A DNA stretch of 64,000 nucleotides, from assembly GCF_900115595.1 (NCBI RefSeq), contig NZ_FOXA01000002.1:186001-250000 (forward strand). The letters run 5' to 3'. This stretch comes from Tranquillimonas alkanivorans (GTDB taxonomy: Bacteria; Pseudomonadota; Alphaproteobacteria; Rhodobacterales; Rhodobacteraceae). The position numbers were made by a program, and so were the translations under genes. A model generated the notes under the pieces. The model was given only the letters and a program-made list of their open reading frames with translations, made no database searches and was not told the origin of the DNA. Below are positions 1-8,949 of this stretch, piece after piece (position 1 is the stretch's first letter; every line of letters begins with the position of its first letter).

Positions 1-770
1 AGAATGCCGTCGGACCCGATCAGATGCGCCCCGGCGAGCACCATCAGCGACATGGCCACCGACATGCCGAGGAGCGAGTGCTTTTCCACCCACTGCGCCT
101 TGTCTGCCCGGTGCAGAAGCCAGGCGCCCGCCGAGCCCACGGCGACGCCGATGGCGACGGCCAGCAGGATGCCCACGGCCAGCACGTCCCACAGCCACCG
201 CGACCACGCCGCGTCCGACGCCGTCATCAGCAGGATTGGCAGCATCACGATCAGGTAGCCCAGCCCATCGTTGGCCCCGGACTCCAGAGACAGCGTCGAG
301 CGTAGATAGTCGGGCAGCATCCGCTCGGCCGCGTTGCCGGTCACGATGGACGAGGCCACCACCGGGTCGGTCGGTGTGACGATCGCGCCCAGCAAAAGCG
401 CCATCAGCGGCGCCACGCCCAGGACCGCCCAAGCGACGGCCGAGGACACCGCCCACATTGCCACCATGCCCAGCGTCAGCAGGATGCCCACGGGCCGCGC
501 AAGGCGCGTGAAGTTCTGCGGCGGCGTCCGGATGCCAACGCCAAAGACCGAGATGGCGAGCGTGAAGCGCGCCGCCTCTTTTAGGATCGGCTCGGGCGAC
601 GTCCATCCGTGAGTGTTGAGCCAGTTCAGGCCGAACGGCCCCGCTGCAACCCCTGCGGCCAAGGCTATGAGGGGCGCCGAAAGGGGAGTGTTCTGAAGTT
701 TCGATGACACCAGGCCCGTCGCCACGACGATGAGCCCACACAATGCGATGGCCAGGTTCAGTTGCTCCAT
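1..770 (-). CDS. Cation:proton antiporter, CPA1/NhaP type (N-terminal part, cut by window edge)
   Basis: The first 256 residues of an inner-membrane sodium or potassium/proton exchanger; the C-terminal half lies left of the window. The start is the ATG read from 770 back (MEQLNLAIAL). The translation is a run of hydrophobic helices with the CPA1 ion-site signature TPTDPVVASSIV at about residues 132-143 and the second signature ESGANDGL near 163-170. The family exchanges cytoplasmic cations for protons in pH and salt homeostasis. The ion specificity cannot be told from this part. The gene is divergent from the aminotransferase at 845, sharing a 74-base promoter gap. Confidence 0.85.
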   Translation of the reverse strand, partial: MEQLNLAIALCGLIVVATGLVSSKLQNTPLSAPLIALAAGVAAGPFGLNWLNTHGWTSPEPILKEAARFTLAISVFGVGIRTPPQNFTRLARPVGILLTLGMVAMWAVSSAVAWAVLGVAPLMALLLGAIVTPTDPVVASSIVTGNAAERMLPDYLRSTLSLESGANDGLGYLIVMLPILLMTASDAAWSRWLWDVLAVGILLAVAIGVAVGSAGAWLLHRADKAQWVEKHSLLGMSVAMSLMVLAGAHLIGSDGI

Positions 771-844
771 GTTCCTTGAAGGCGGGGCCTTGCGGGCGGG
801 TTCCTGCTCTTGCTGTCGGCGGGGTTATGCGGTGAATTGCGCGC

Positions 845-1957
845 ATGACCGGACCTCGCTTCACCCCGCTCGTCGCTTCGCTTCCCGCCACCGTGCCCTT
901 CGTCGGCCCCGAGGCGCAGGAACGCGCCCGCGGCCGTCCGTTCCGCGCCCGCATCGGCGCGAACGAAAGCGTGTTCGGGCCCTCGCCCAAGGCGGTGAAG
1001 GCGATGGAGGCCGAGGCGGCGGAGATCTGGAAGTACGGCGACTCCACCAGCCACGACCTGCGCCACGCGCTGGCCGACCACCACGGCGTCCCGGTCGAGG
1101 CGGTGCTGGTGGGCGAGGGGATCGACGGGCTGCTGGGCTACACGGTGCGGCTGTTGGTGGGGCAGGGCGACGCGGTGGTGACCTCGGACGGGGCGTACCC
1201 GACCTTCAACTACCACGTCGCGGGCTTCGGCGGCATGCTGCACAAGGTGCCCTATCGCGACGACCGCGAGGACCCGGCGGCGCTGCTGGCGAAGGCGGCG
1301 GAGGTTGACGCGAAGATCGTCTACTTCTCGAACCCCGACAACCCGATGGGCACCTGGCACGATGCGGGCGTGGTGTCGGACATGATCGCGCGGGTGCCGG
1401 ACGGCACGCTGCTGGTGCTGGACGAAGCGTATGTCGAGTTCGCGCCCGAGGGCGTGGCTCCGCCGCTCGACGTGACGAACCCGAATGTCCTGCGCATGCG
1501 CACCTTCTCGAAGGCTTACGGCATGGCCGGCGCGCGCGTCGGTTATGTCATCGGCCACCCTGAGGTGGTCGCGATGTTCGAGCGTATCCGCAACCACTTC
1601 GGCATGAACCGGGCGGCGCAGGCGGGGGCGCTGGCGGCGCTGCAGGACGACGTGTGGCTAGCCGACGTGCGGGCGCAGGTGGCGCAGTCGCGCACGCGCA
1701 TCGCGCAGATCGCGGCGTCGAACAGGCTGAAGGCACTGCCGTCGGCCACGAACTTCGTCGCGGTGGATTGCGGGCGGGACGGGGCCTTCGCGCGGAAGGT
1801 GCTGCAGGCGCTGGTGGCGCGGGATGTCTTCGTGCGGATGCCCTTCGTCGCGCCCGAGGATCGCTGCATCCGGATCAGCTGCGGCACGCCCGCCGACATG
1901 GAGGTGCTGGCGCAGGAACTGCCGCGTGCGCTGGAAGACGCCAAGGGCGGTCAGTGA
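845..1957 (+). CDS. HisC-like class I/II PLP-dependent aminotransferase
   Basis: A cytoplasmic fold-type I aminotransferase of 370 residues, close in shape to histidinol-phosphate aminotransferases. Visible motifs: YFSNPDNPMG near residues 160-169 (PLP-ring asparagine), VLDEAYVEFA near 191-200 (PLP pyridine-N aspartate) and TFSKAYGMAGARVGY from 220, with K223 as the Schiff-base lysine. No other histidine genes are nearby, so a HisC role is not proven; aromatic or broad-range transamination is equally possible. It starts 74 bases from the divergent antiporter gene. The family call is firm, the substrate is open. Confidence 0.85.
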   Translation: MTGPRFTPLVASLPATVPFVGPEAQERARGRPFRARIGANESVFGPSPKAVKAMEAEAAEIWKYGDSTSHDLRHALADHHGVPVEAVLVGEGIDGLLGYTVRLLVGQGDAVVTSDGAYPTFNYHVAGFGGMLHKVPYRDDREDPAALLAKAAEVDAKIVYFSNPDNPMGTWHDAGVVSDMIARVPDGTLLVLDEAYVEFAPEGVAPPLDVTNPNVLRMRTFSKAYGMAGARVGYVIGHPEVVAMFERIRNHFGMNRAAQAGALAALQDDVWLADVRAQVAQSRTRIAQIAASNRLKALPSATNFVAVDCGRDGAFARKVLQALVARDVFVRMPFVAPEDRCIRISCGTPADMEVLAQELPRALEDAKGGQ

Positions 1958-2025
1958 CGGAAACCAATTCTTCATCGGCTTCGTTGACCGTACAGTCCAG
2001 GAACACGGATCGAGGTTCGAGAGCC

Positions 2026-2217
2026 ATGCCCATCTTCCCGACGTCCCTCTGCGCCGCCTATGTCGCCGTCCTGTCGCTGCTGGTGATGATCTGGTCCGTC
2101 GCGGGGTTGCTGCCCGTGGTGGCCGTCGCCGCCGCCGCCGAGCTTGTCGTGCGATATGTCGAGATCAACCGCCAGCGCCTGCGCGTGACGGTGCGCGACC
2201 ACAACGACGAGCGCTGA
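2026..2217 (+). CDS. Small hypothetical membrane protein, 63 aa
   Basis: A 63-residue protein beginning MPIFPTSLCA with one or two hydrophobic stretches covering roughly residues 8-43, ending in a charged tail (RVTVRDHNDER). It follows the aminotransferase by 68 bases on the same strand and precedes another small membrane ORF. I recognise no family. Codon use matches the neighbours (G/C in third positions), which favours a real gene, but the short length limits confidence. Confidence 0.5.
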   Translation: MPIFPTSLCAAYVAVLSLLVMIWSVAGLLPVVAVAAAAELVVRYVEINRQRLRVTVRDHNDER

Positions 2218-2294
2218 TCGCGCCCGCACGAAGTCGTGCGAGACAGGCGCGCCGCGTGCGGTAAACTGAAGCCGGTCACGTATTGGAGGCCGCC

Positions 2295-2453
2295 ATGGTC
2301 GAGGACTATACCAATGCCTTCCTCGTGTGGGCGTGCATCCTTCTCTTCTGCGGTCTGTTCGCCATCTGGGTGAAGTTCGGCCTGTTCGCGGCGCTTGCCA
2401 CAGGCTTCGTCGCCGACCGCTGCATCGGGCGGCCGGCGACGGACCGGCGTTAG
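2295..2453 (+). CDS. Small hypothetical membrane protein, 52 aa
   Basis: A 52-residue ORF, MVEDYTNAFLVWACILLF at the N-terminus, with a hydrophobic core over residues 8-40 and a basic C-terminus. A GGAGG ribosome binding site (2285-2289) lies 5 bases before the ATG. Its TAG stop overlaps by three bases the TAA stop of the convergent aminotransferase gene at 2450-2452, so the two genes end on each other. No family recognised; probably a one- or two-helix inner membrane protein. Confidence 0.6.
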   Translation: MVEDYTNAFLVWACILLFCGLFAIWVKFGLFAALATGFVADRCIGRPATDRR

Positions 2454-3646
2454 CCGCCGGCGCAGACCTCGGCCGCGGCGTCCAGCGCGCCGGGGCCATG
2501 CGGCACGCCCACCGCCTTGAGCGACGCCTGAATCGAGCCGAGCGCGCCCAGCACCATATGCGCATTTACGTGGCCCATGTGCGCGATGCGGAAGAAGTTG
2601 TGCCACTCGGGCGAACTCTTCTCTGCCATGCCCAGCCCGATGCCCAGCGTCAGGCCCGCGTTGTCCATCACCCAGCGACGGATCTCGGTGCCCTGCGGGC
2701 CGCCGACCCGCACCGCTGTCACGGCATGGCTGCGCTTGGCCGGGTCCGCGATGTTCAGCTCCAGCGGACCGTCTGCGCCCCAGGCCTCGAACGCCGCCCA
2801 GACGGCGCGGGCCAGCGTGGCGTGGCGGTCCCATACGTTCTCCAGCCCCTCCTCGAAGATCATGTCGAGCGACTCGCGCAGGCCGAACAGGTGGTGCGTG
2901 GGCGCGGTGCCGCCGAAGAACTGGTAGAACTCCGCCGGCTCGGCCCGCGGCTGCCAGTCCCAGTAGAAAGTGGCAAGGTCGGCGGTTTCGCGCGCCTGCG
3001 CCGCCTTCTTGTTGAACCACACGAAGCTCAGCCCCGGCGGGGTCATCAGCCCCTTTTGCGAGGCCGCAACCGTCACGTCCACGCCCCAGGCGTCCATCTC
3101 GAAGCGGTCGCAGGCCAGGCAGGCGATGCAGTCGACCATGAGCAGGGCCGGGTGCCCGGCGTCATCCAGCACGCGGCGCAGGCCGGGAATGTCGTTTCGC
3201 ACGCTCGACGCCGTGTCGGTCTGCACCGTGAGCACCGCCTTGAAGCGGTGGGCGGCGTCGCCCTTCAGCGCCTCGGCCACGCGGTCCAGGTCGGCGTCGG
3301 CGCGCTTGCCGAAATCGATGACCTCGACCTCGAGACCCAGCCGGCGCGCCACCTCGCTCCACCCCAGCGCGAAGCGCCCGGTGGCCAGCACGAGCACGGC
3401 GTCGCCGCGCGACATGGTGTTCGACAGCGCCGCCTCCCACGCGCCGTGGCCGTTGGCGATGTAGATGGCGCAGTCGCCCTCGGTCCGGGCCACGCGCTTG
3501 AGGTCCGCCTGGATGGTCGGCGCCATCTCCAGCAGCGACCCTTCGTAGATGTTGGGCGAGGCGCGGTGCATCGCCCGCAGCACGCGGTCGGGCACGACCG
3601 AAGGTCCGGGGATGGCGAGGTATTCGCGACCTGCGGCGAGGCTCAT
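2450..3646 (-). CDS. Class V aminotransferase, serine/alanine-glyoxylate type
   Basis: A 398-residue PLP enzyme of the AGXT/SgaA family, which moves the amino group of serine or alanine to glyoxylate (serine cycle, photorespiration-like or glycine metabolism). The N-terminus carries the family's IPGPSVVPDRVLRAM region; ANGHGAWEAALSN near 64-76 binds the cofactor phosphate; VDCIACLACD near 171-180 holds the PLP aspartate; AASQKGLMTPPG puts the Schiff-base lysine at K198. Length is normal for the family. The preferred amino donor cannot be decided by reading. Confidence 0.85.
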   Translation of the reverse strand: MSLAAGREYLAIPGPSVVPDRVLRAMHRASPNIYEGSLLEMAPTIQADLKRVARTEGDCAIYIANGHGAWEAALSNTMSRGDAVLVLATGRFALGWSEVARRLGLEVEVIDFGKRADADLDRVAEALKGDAAHRFKAVLTVQTDTASSVRNDIPGLRRVLDDAGHPALLMVDCIACLACDRFEMDAWGVDVTVAASQKGLMTPPGLSFVWFNKKAAQARETADLATFYWDWQPRAEPAEFYQFFGGTAPTHHLFGLRESLDMIFEEGLENVWDRHATLARAVWAAFEAWGADGPLELNIADPAKRSHAVTAVRVGGPQGTEIRRWVMDNAGLTLGIGLGMAEKSSPEWHNFFRIAHMGHVNAHMVLGALGSIQASLKAVGVPHGPGALDAAAEVCAGG

Positions 3647-3777
3647 GGGCTTGGCTCCGAAAGACGTGGCGACGCCAATCCGTTACGCGCGCAGGAAAGG
3701 TGCGTCAATCCGGCCAAGCTTGTGTGCCCGGGGCCTGGCGGCTACATGGGCGGGACGCGGATCATGGACGGACGGCA

Positions 3778-4461
3778 ATGCACTCGGGCATCGCGCAGCG
3801 GGCGAAACAGATGTGGCGGCGGGCCAGCCGCCCGGAGGGTGCCGAGATCGCGACGCCCGAAGGACGCCGCGCGGCGCTCAGGCATTTCCATCTGTTCGAC
3901 CACGCCTTCCTGCGGGTGCTGTGGAGCAACCAGGCGCAGGTCGCTCCGGGGGTCTACCGTTCGAACCAGCCGGACCCGCGGCGCGTGGCGCGCTATGCCG
4001 ACATGGGCATCCGCACCATCATCTCGCTGCGCGGGCGGTCGCGGCGCAGCTATACCCTGCTCGAAGAGGAGGCCTGCGCGCGCCACGACATCGCGCTGGT
4101 CACCCGGCAGATCGGCGGCAAGCGCCTGTCCGAGAAGGACCGGCTGCTGGATCTTCTCGACGCGTTCCGCGAGGTCGAGAAGCCGTTCCTGATCCACTGC
4201 AAGTCGGGCGCCGACCGCGCGGGCTTCGCCGCGGCGCTGTACCTGCTGGCCGAGGAGGGGGCGAGCGTGGGCGAGGCCCGGCGGCAATTGCACTGGCGCC
4301 ACTTCCACTGGCGCAACTCGGTCTACGGCATCCTCGACCACGCGCTCGACGCCTACGAAGCCGACAGTCGCGCGACGCCGATGGGCATCCGCGACTGGAT
4401 CGAGACCCGCTATGACCCCGAGCGGCTGACGGCGGAGTGGAAGGCGCAGACCGGCCGATGA
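3778..4461 (+). CDS. Dual-specificity/tyrosine phosphatase-like protein
   Basis: A 227-residue cytoplasmic protein with the cysteine phosphatase P-loop HCKSGADRAG at residues 140-149 (C141 nucleophile, R147), matching CX5R. A general-acid aspartate is not obvious. The ATG at 3778 is preferred to an upstream in-frame ATG at 3700 because homologous-looking sequence begins after it. It overlaps the next gene by four bases (ATGA), so it is translationally coupled to a lipid-type ABC exporter; a role in envelope or lipid phosphate metabolism is an inference from that pairing. Confidence 0.8.
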   Translation: MHSGIAQRAKQMWRRASRPEGAEIATPEGRRAALRHFHLFDHAFLRVLWSNQAQVAPGVYRSNQPDPRRVARYADMGIRTIISLRGRSRRSYTLLEEEACARHDIALVTRQIGGKRLSEKDRLLDLLDAFREVEKPFLIHCKSGADRAGFAAALYLLAEEGASVGEARRQLHWRHFHWRNSVYGILDHALDAYEADSRATPMGIRDWIETRYDPERLTAEWKAQTGR

Positions 4462-6194
4462 CGCGCGAGCGTGACCTCATCGCCTGGATCTGGCGCGGCT
4501 ACCTGCGGGGGCACTGGCTCAAGGTGTCGGCGGCGCTGGGGCTGATGGCGCTCGAAGGCGGGATGCTGGGGCTTCTGAGCTACATGGTGAAGCCCATGTT
4601 CGACCAGGTTTTCGTCGCCGGAGACCGCTCGGCCGTGGTCTGGGTGGCCTTCGGCGTGGCCGGTGTCTTTGGCATCCGTGCGCTGGCGGGGTTCGGGCAC
4701 CGGGTTCTGATGGCGGTGGTCGGGCGGCGCATCTCAGCGCAGATGCAAAGCAACCTTCTGCGCCACATGCTGACGCTCGACGCGTCGTACTTCCGCGACA
4801 ACTCGCCCGGTACGCTGATCGAACGGGTGCGGGGCGACACGCGGGTGGTTTCCTCGATCTGGTCGGCGGTGCTGGGCGCGGCGGGGCGCGACACGGTGGC
4901 GCTGGTTTCGCTTCTGGCCGTGGCGCTGTCGGTGGACTGGCTGTGGACGCTGATCGCGGTGGCCGGTGCGCCGCTTCTGATGCTGCCAATCGCGATGCTG
5001 CAGCGGCTGGTGCGGCGCACCACACGCGCCGCGCGCAGCGCCGCCGCCGTGATCTCGACCCGGCTGGACGAGACGTTCCACGGCATCAACACCATCAAGC
5101 TCAACGGAATAGAAGAGCATGACCGCAGCCGCTTCGACGCCGTGCTCGACCGTTTCGTCGGGGCCGAGCTGCGTGCGGCGGCGGGGCAAGCGGGCATTCC
5201 CGCGCTGATCGACGTGGTGGCGGCGATCGGGTTCTTCGGCGTGCTGGTCTATGGCGGCTTCCAGATCATCGATGGCGAGAAGTCGGTGGGCGAGTTCATG
5301 TCCTTCTTCACCGCCATGGCGCTGGTCTTCGAACCGCTGCGCCGGCTGGGCAACGTGTCGGGCACATGGCAGGTCGCCGCGGCCAGCCTCGAGCGGTTGC
5401 ACGGCGTGTTCGAGGAACGGCCGACCATCCTGTCGCCCGCCAGGCCCCGCGCCGTGAAGGCCGAGGACGCGGACGTGGTGTTCGAGGAGGTGAGCTTCTC
5501 CTACGATCGCGACCCGGTGCTCAGCGGCCTGAGCTTCACCGCGCGGGCGGGCGAGACGACGGCGCTGGTCGGCCCCTCGGGCGCGGGCAAGAGCACCGTC
5601 TTCGCGCTGATCACCCGCCTGATCGAGCCACAGTCGGGCCGCGTCGCGCTGGGCGAGACGGGGGTCGAGGAGGTCGACCTAGAGGCGCTGCGCGACCGGA
5701 TCTCGGTCGTCAGCCAGGAGACGCTCCTGTTCGACGACACCATCCGCGAGAACATCCTTCTGGGCCGCACCGACGTCGACGACGAGACGCTGCGCGAGGT
5801 GATTGAGGCGGCGCATGTGGCCGACTTCCTGGACGGCCTGCCACGCGGGCTCGACACGCCGGCGGGGCCGCGCGGCGCGAACCTGTCGGGCGGACAGCGC
5901 CAGAGGGTGGCCATAGCGCGCGCGCTCTTGCGCGACACGCCGATCCTGCTGCTGGACGAGGCGACCTCTGCGCTGGACGCCGCGTCCGAGGCGGCGGTCC
6001 AAGAGGCGCTCGAACGGCTGAGCCAGGGGCGCACGACGCTGGTCATCGCGCACCGGCTGTCGACCATCCAGGACGCCGACCGCATTGTCGTGATGGAGCG
6101 CGGCCGGGTGGTGGACCAGGGCCGGCACGAGGAACTTCTGGCGCGGGGCGGGCTTTACGCCGATCTCCACCGGCTGCAATTTGCCGGCAGCTGA
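4458..6194 (+). CDS. ABC exporter half-transporter (MsbA-like, fused TMD-NBD)
   Basis: A 578-residue inner-membrane protein with an N-terminal six-helix exporter domain (about residues 20-310) and a C-terminal ATPase: Walker A GPSGAGKST at 372-380, signature LSGGQ at 476-480, Walker B LLLDEAT at 497-503. As a homodimer it would export a lipid or other amphiphile. The start at 4458 is chosen over the upstream ATG at 4437 because it forms an ATGA overlap with the phosphatase stop and gives a normal N-terminus. The substrate cannot be read from sequence; MsbA-like lipid flipping is the usual guess. Confidence 0.88.
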   Translation: MTRERDLIAWIWRGYLRGHWLKVSAALGLMALEGGMLGLLSYMVKPMFDQVFVAGDRSAVVWVAFGVAGVFGIRALAGFGHRVLMAVVGRRISAQMQSNLLRHMLTLDASYFRDNSPGTLIERVRGDTRVVSSIWSAVLGAAGRDTVALVSLLAVALSVDWLWTLIAVAGAPLLMLPIAMLQRLVRRTTRAARSAAAVISTRLDETFHGINTIKLNGIEEHDRSRFDAVLDRFVGAELRAAAGQAGIPALIDVVAAIGFFGVLVYGGFQIIDGEKSVGEFMSFFTAMALVFEPLRRLGNVSGTWQVAAASLERLHGVFEERPTILSPARPRAVKAEDADVVFEEVSFSYDRDPVLSGLSFTARAGETTALVGPSGAGKSTVFALITRLIEPQSGRVALGETGVEEVDLEALRDRISVVSQETLLFDDTIRENILLGRTDVDDETLREVIEAAHVADFLDGLPRGLDTPAGPRGANLSGGQRQRVAIARALLRDTPILLLDEATSALDAASEAAVQEALERLSQGRTTLVIAHRLSTIQDADRIVVMERGRVVDQGRHEELLARGGLYADLHRLQFAGS

Positions 6195-6210
6195 CCGAAG
6201 GGAGCACACG

Positions 6211-6957
6211 ATGACGACCGACCGCAGGGTGATTGCCGTGACGGGCAATGAGGCGCGCGAGCTTCTCCAGGACCTCGTGACCAACGACGTGAACCGGGTG
6301 TCCGAGGGGCTGGTCTATTGCGCGCTGCTGACGCCGCAGGGCAAGTACCTGGCCGACTTCTTCCTGTTCGAGCGCGACGGCACGCTGATGCTGGACGTGG
6401 CCGAGCCGATGGCGGGCGACCTGCTGCAACGGCTGCGCATGTACAAGCTGCGCCGCGACGTTGCGTTCGAGGAGACCGACCTGAAGGTGCGCCGCGGCAC
6501 CGGCGAGGCGCCCGAGGGTGCGCTGGTCGACCCGCGCCACCCGGCGATGGGCTGGCGGCTTTACGGCGCCGAGGGCGGCGACGACGGCACCGACTTCGAC
6601 GCCATCCGGGTCGAGCATTGCATCCCCGAGGCCGGGACCGAACTGATCGCCAACGACACCTTCATCCTCGAGGCCGGATTCGACCGGCTGCACGGCGTGG
6701 ACTTCCGCAAGGGCTGCTATGTCGGGCAGGAGGTGACGGCGCGCATGAAGCACAAGACCGAACTCAGGAAAGGGTTCGCCACGGTCGAGGTCGAGGGCGA
6801 GGCGCCGGTGGGCACCGACATCACGGCTGGCGGCAAGGCCGCGGGCACGCTTTACACGCAGGCCGGGGGCAGGGGGATCGCCTATCTGCGCTTCGACCGC
6901 GCGACGGGCGACATGCAGGCGGGCGAGGCGCGGGTCGCCTTCAACGGGGCGGGATGA
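6211..6957 (+). CDS. ygfZ: YgfZ/CAF17-like folate-binding protein
   Basis: A 248-residue cytoplasmic protein related to the T protein of glycine cleavage (GcvT fold). The YgfZ hallmark KGCYVGQEVTAR is present at residues 167-178 with the conserved cysteine C169. Known family members support assembly or repair of certain iron-sulfur enzymes in a folate-dependent way. The ATG at 6211 is chosen because the sequence ACCGAAGGGAG just before it supplies a ribosome binding site; an in-frame ATG at 6181 would add ten poorly conserved residues. It follows the ABC exporter by 16 bases and is probably in the same transcript. Confidence 0.85.
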   Translation: MTTDRRVIAVTGNEARELLQDLVTNDVNRVSEGLVYCALLTPQGKYLADFFLFERDGTLMLDVAEPMAGDLLQRLRMYKLRRDVAFEETDLKVRRGTGEAPEGALVDPRHPAMGWRLYGAEGGDDGTDFDAIRVEHCIPEAGTELIANDTFILEAGFDRLHGVDFRKGCYVGQEVTARMKHKTELRKGFATVEVEGEAPVGTDITAGGKAAGTLYTQAGGRGIAYLRFDRATGDMQAGEARVAFNGAG

Positions 6958-7011
6958 ACCAACCGCCCGCTTGCGGCGTTGCCCCCGCAGCGAAACAGGC
7001 GGGTTGGTGTC

Positions 7012-7560
7012 ATGCGCGATCTACTCGAGATACGGGAGCAGCAGGCTGAACACTCGGCCGCCGGCCGTCCGCTGCCCGCCGGAGTTCCCTGGCTGAACGA
7101 GGCGCGGCGACTGATGCTGGACGACGGACGCGTCGGGCTGCACTCGGGGCGCGCCGCGCTCCGCCTGCTTTCCAAGGTCAACCACCGCGTCCCCCTCGGG
7201 GTGCCGTGGTGCGGCCTGTTTGTCGGGCACTGCCTGCGCGCCGCGGTTCCCGCGGTCGACATCCCGACGCACCACGCCCGCGCCCGGCCCTGGAAGGCCT
7301 GGGGCGAGGACGCCGATCCGCAGATCGGCGCCGTCATGGTGTTCTGGCATTACTGGCAGGGCAGCCCGTTCGGGCACGTCGCGTTCTACTGGGCAGAGGA
7401 CGAGGACGCCTTCCACGTGCTCGGCGGCAACCAGCGCGACCACATCACCATTCAGCGCTACCCGAAGGACCGGCTGGTGACAGTCCGCTGGCCCGAAGGG
7501 CTGGCCCGGACGGGACGGCGGCGGTATGCGCCGCCCGAGGCGGCCGAACCCTTCGGCTGA
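7012..7560 (+). CDS. CHAP/NlpC-like cysteine hydrolase domain protein (TIGR02594-like)
   Basis: A 182-residue protein with PWCGLF at residues 65-70 (C67 as probable nucleophile) and FGHVAFYW further on (probable catalytic histidine), the pattern of CHAP/NlpC-P60-type peptidases of the TIGR02594 family. Such proteins often cleave cell-wall peptides, but no signal peptide is visible here, so location and target are uncertain. The ATG at 7012 is used; an in-frame ATG at 6979 lies upstream. The gene converges on efp with a four-base gap. Confidence 0.7.
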   Translation: MRDLLEIREQQAEHSAAGRPLPAGVPWLNEARRLMLDDGRVGLHSGRAALRLLSKVNHRVPLGVPWCGLFVGHCLRAAVPAVDIPTHHARARPWKAWGEDADPQIGAVMVFWHYWQGSPFGHVAFYWAEDEDAFHVLGGNQRDHITIQRYPKDRLVTVRWPEGLARTGRRRYAPPEAAEPFG

Positions 7561-7564
7561 CGGG

Positions 7565-8128
7565 TCAGGCGCGCTCGGAGTATTCCATCGTTTCGGTGTT
7601 CACCACTATGTCTTCGTCCTGCCCGACGAAGGGCGGAACCATGATGCGCACGCCGTTGTCCAGCACGGCGGGCTTGAACGAGTTGGCGGCGGTTTGGCCC
7701 TTAACCACCGGCTCGGTCTCGACGACCGTGCAGGTGACCTTCTGGGGCAGCGTGGCGTTCAGCGCCTCGGACTCGTAATACTCGATCTGGATGGTCATGC
7801 CGTCCTGCAGGAAGGGCCGACGCTCGCCCAGGATCTCGGCGGGCAGTTCGATCTGCTCAAACGTCTCGTTGTCCATGAAGACAAGCATGCCGTCGGTCTC
7901 GTACAGGAACTGCTGATCCTTCTGTTCCAGGCGCACGCGCTCGACCTTGTCGGCGCTGCGGAAACGTTCATTCAGTTTGGAACCGTTGCGGAGATTCCGC
8001 ATTTCCACCTGAGCGAACGCCCCTCCCTTACCCGGTTTGACGTGGTCCACTTTCACGGCGACCCACAGCCCGCCGTTGTGCTCGAGCACGTTACCGGGGC
8101 GGATCTCGTTTCCGTTTATCTTGGGCAT
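7565..8128 (-). CDS. efp: Translation elongation factor P
   Basis: A 187-residue EF-P, the factor that enters the ribosomal E site and helps form peptide bonds at polyproline stretches. The protein begins [20 protein letters not shown] and has K34 in the KPGKGGAF loop, the residue that is modified in organisms with EpmA/EpmB; no modification gene is in this window. All three domains are present and length is standard. The start at 8128 gives the canonical N-terminus; 14 more in-frame residues upstream do not look like EF-P. Confidence 0.97.
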   Translation of the reverse strand: MPKINGNEIRPGNVLEHNGGLWVAVKVDHVKPGKGGAFAQVEMRNLRNGSKLNERFRSADKVERVRLEQKDQQFLYETDGMLVFMDNETFEQIELPAEILGERRPFLQDGMTIQIEYYESEALNATLPQKVTCTVVETEPVVKGQTAANSFKPAVLDNGVRIMVPPFVGQDEDIVVNTETMEYSERA

Positions 8129-8344
8129 TGGCGAAACCTTGGCGAGAGGTTGATGGAAAATTGGCGGCACCTATATCTGGGCATCGGAGCGCTGACAAGG
8201 CGGCCGGTCTAGCTTGCCGCGGGGCCGAGATATGCGCCAAGCGCATGCCTGCCATTCCGAATGAGAGAACCAGAATCGGGGGCGATCCGTCATAAGGAGC
8301 GGCACGCCCGAAAAACGCAAGAGCAAGAACACGAGGACGACGAG

Positions 8345-8662
8345 ATGTCTGAATTCGTTGACGGCACCGCTTTCAACCACGAGCAAGGCAACCGCGCACG
8401 CAAGCTGTTTGCCGCCGTGGTCCTCGCGGCGCTCGACGACGCCATCGCCGACGACAAGAAGTACGGCAATGGTCCCGAACAAATCGCCCGCTGGGCACGC
8501 TCGCGCGATGGCCGCGAGGTGCTGAGCTGTGCCGGTATCGACCCGAACGAACGCGTCGTTCAGGGTCTCATGGAATTCGTTTCGAAAGGTGTGCGCACCT
8601 CTGTCGCGCTGTCGCGCGAAGAGAGCGAGCGCCGCAACGCCGCTCAAGCCGAAGCGGCCTGA
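8345..8662 (+). CDS. DUF6280 family protein
   Basis: A 105-residue soluble protein, beginning MSEFVDGTAFNHEQGNRARK, that I recognise as the DUF6280 family conserved across Rhodobacterales. It is charged and probably helical, with no membrane segment or catalytic motif. The function is unknown. The ATG at 8345 follows the purine-rich stretch GAGGACGACGAG; an upstream in-frame ATG at 8261 gives unrelated sequence. It is monocistronic and ends at a strong rho-independent terminator (8684-8713). Its strict conservation and taxon restriction make it a lineage marker. Confidence 0.85.
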   Translation: MSEFVDGTAFNHEQGNRARKLFAAVVLAALDDAIADDKKYGNGPEQIARWARSRDGREVLSCAGIDPNERVVQGLMEFVSKGVRTSVALSREESERRNAAQAEAA

Positions 8663-8683
8663 CCTCTCGACGTTCCGACTGAC

Positions 8684-8713
8684 GACGCGCCCTCCGGGGC
8701 GCGTCTTCTTTTT
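8684..8713 (+). terminator. Rho-independent terminator after the DUF6280 gene
   Basis: A perfect nine-base stem, GACGCGCCC at 8684-8692 pairing with GGGCGCGTC at 8697-8705, closed by a TCCG tetraloop and followed by TTCTTTTT. It lies 21 bases after the DUF6280 stop codon. Confidence 0.9.
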
Positions 8714-8782
8714 CGGCGGCAGGGCCGGTGTGCCGTGAAAGCGGACCGGTTGTGGTCTGGGCGGTGCCTGGACCGTGAGAGG

Positions 8783-8880
8783 CCCCCGCTTGCGCGGGGG
8801 TGACAGGCGGCGGTTAAGGCCGAGGCCAGCCGCGCTTCACCCGCCGTGTCCTCCGATGTCATCCCCGCACCAGCGGGGAT
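8783..8880. repeat. Two intergenic palindromic repeat units
   Basis: Two short hairpins in the 236-base gap before the AsnC gene: CCCCCGC/GCGGGGG (8783-8800) followed by TGACAGG, and ATCCCCGC/GCGGGGAT (8861-8880) preceded by TGTC. Read on opposite strands both share the unit GCGGGG followed by or preceded by TGAC/GTCA. A third related unit sits at 19512-19535. This looks like a dispersed REP-like intergenic element. Confidence 0.55.
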
Positions 8881-8949
8881 CTCGTGCCGCCAGCGCGACG
8901 CACCAGGCACCCGCTCTTGCGGCGAAAGGCTCCCGCGCCCTCCCGCCCC

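Noticed and set aside
2327-4192. Long open frame of 621 codons on the + strand
   Set aside because: It is the complement of the class V aminotransferase gene (2450-3646) and crosses into the phosphatase gene; the minus and later plus frames have clear family motifs, this one has none.
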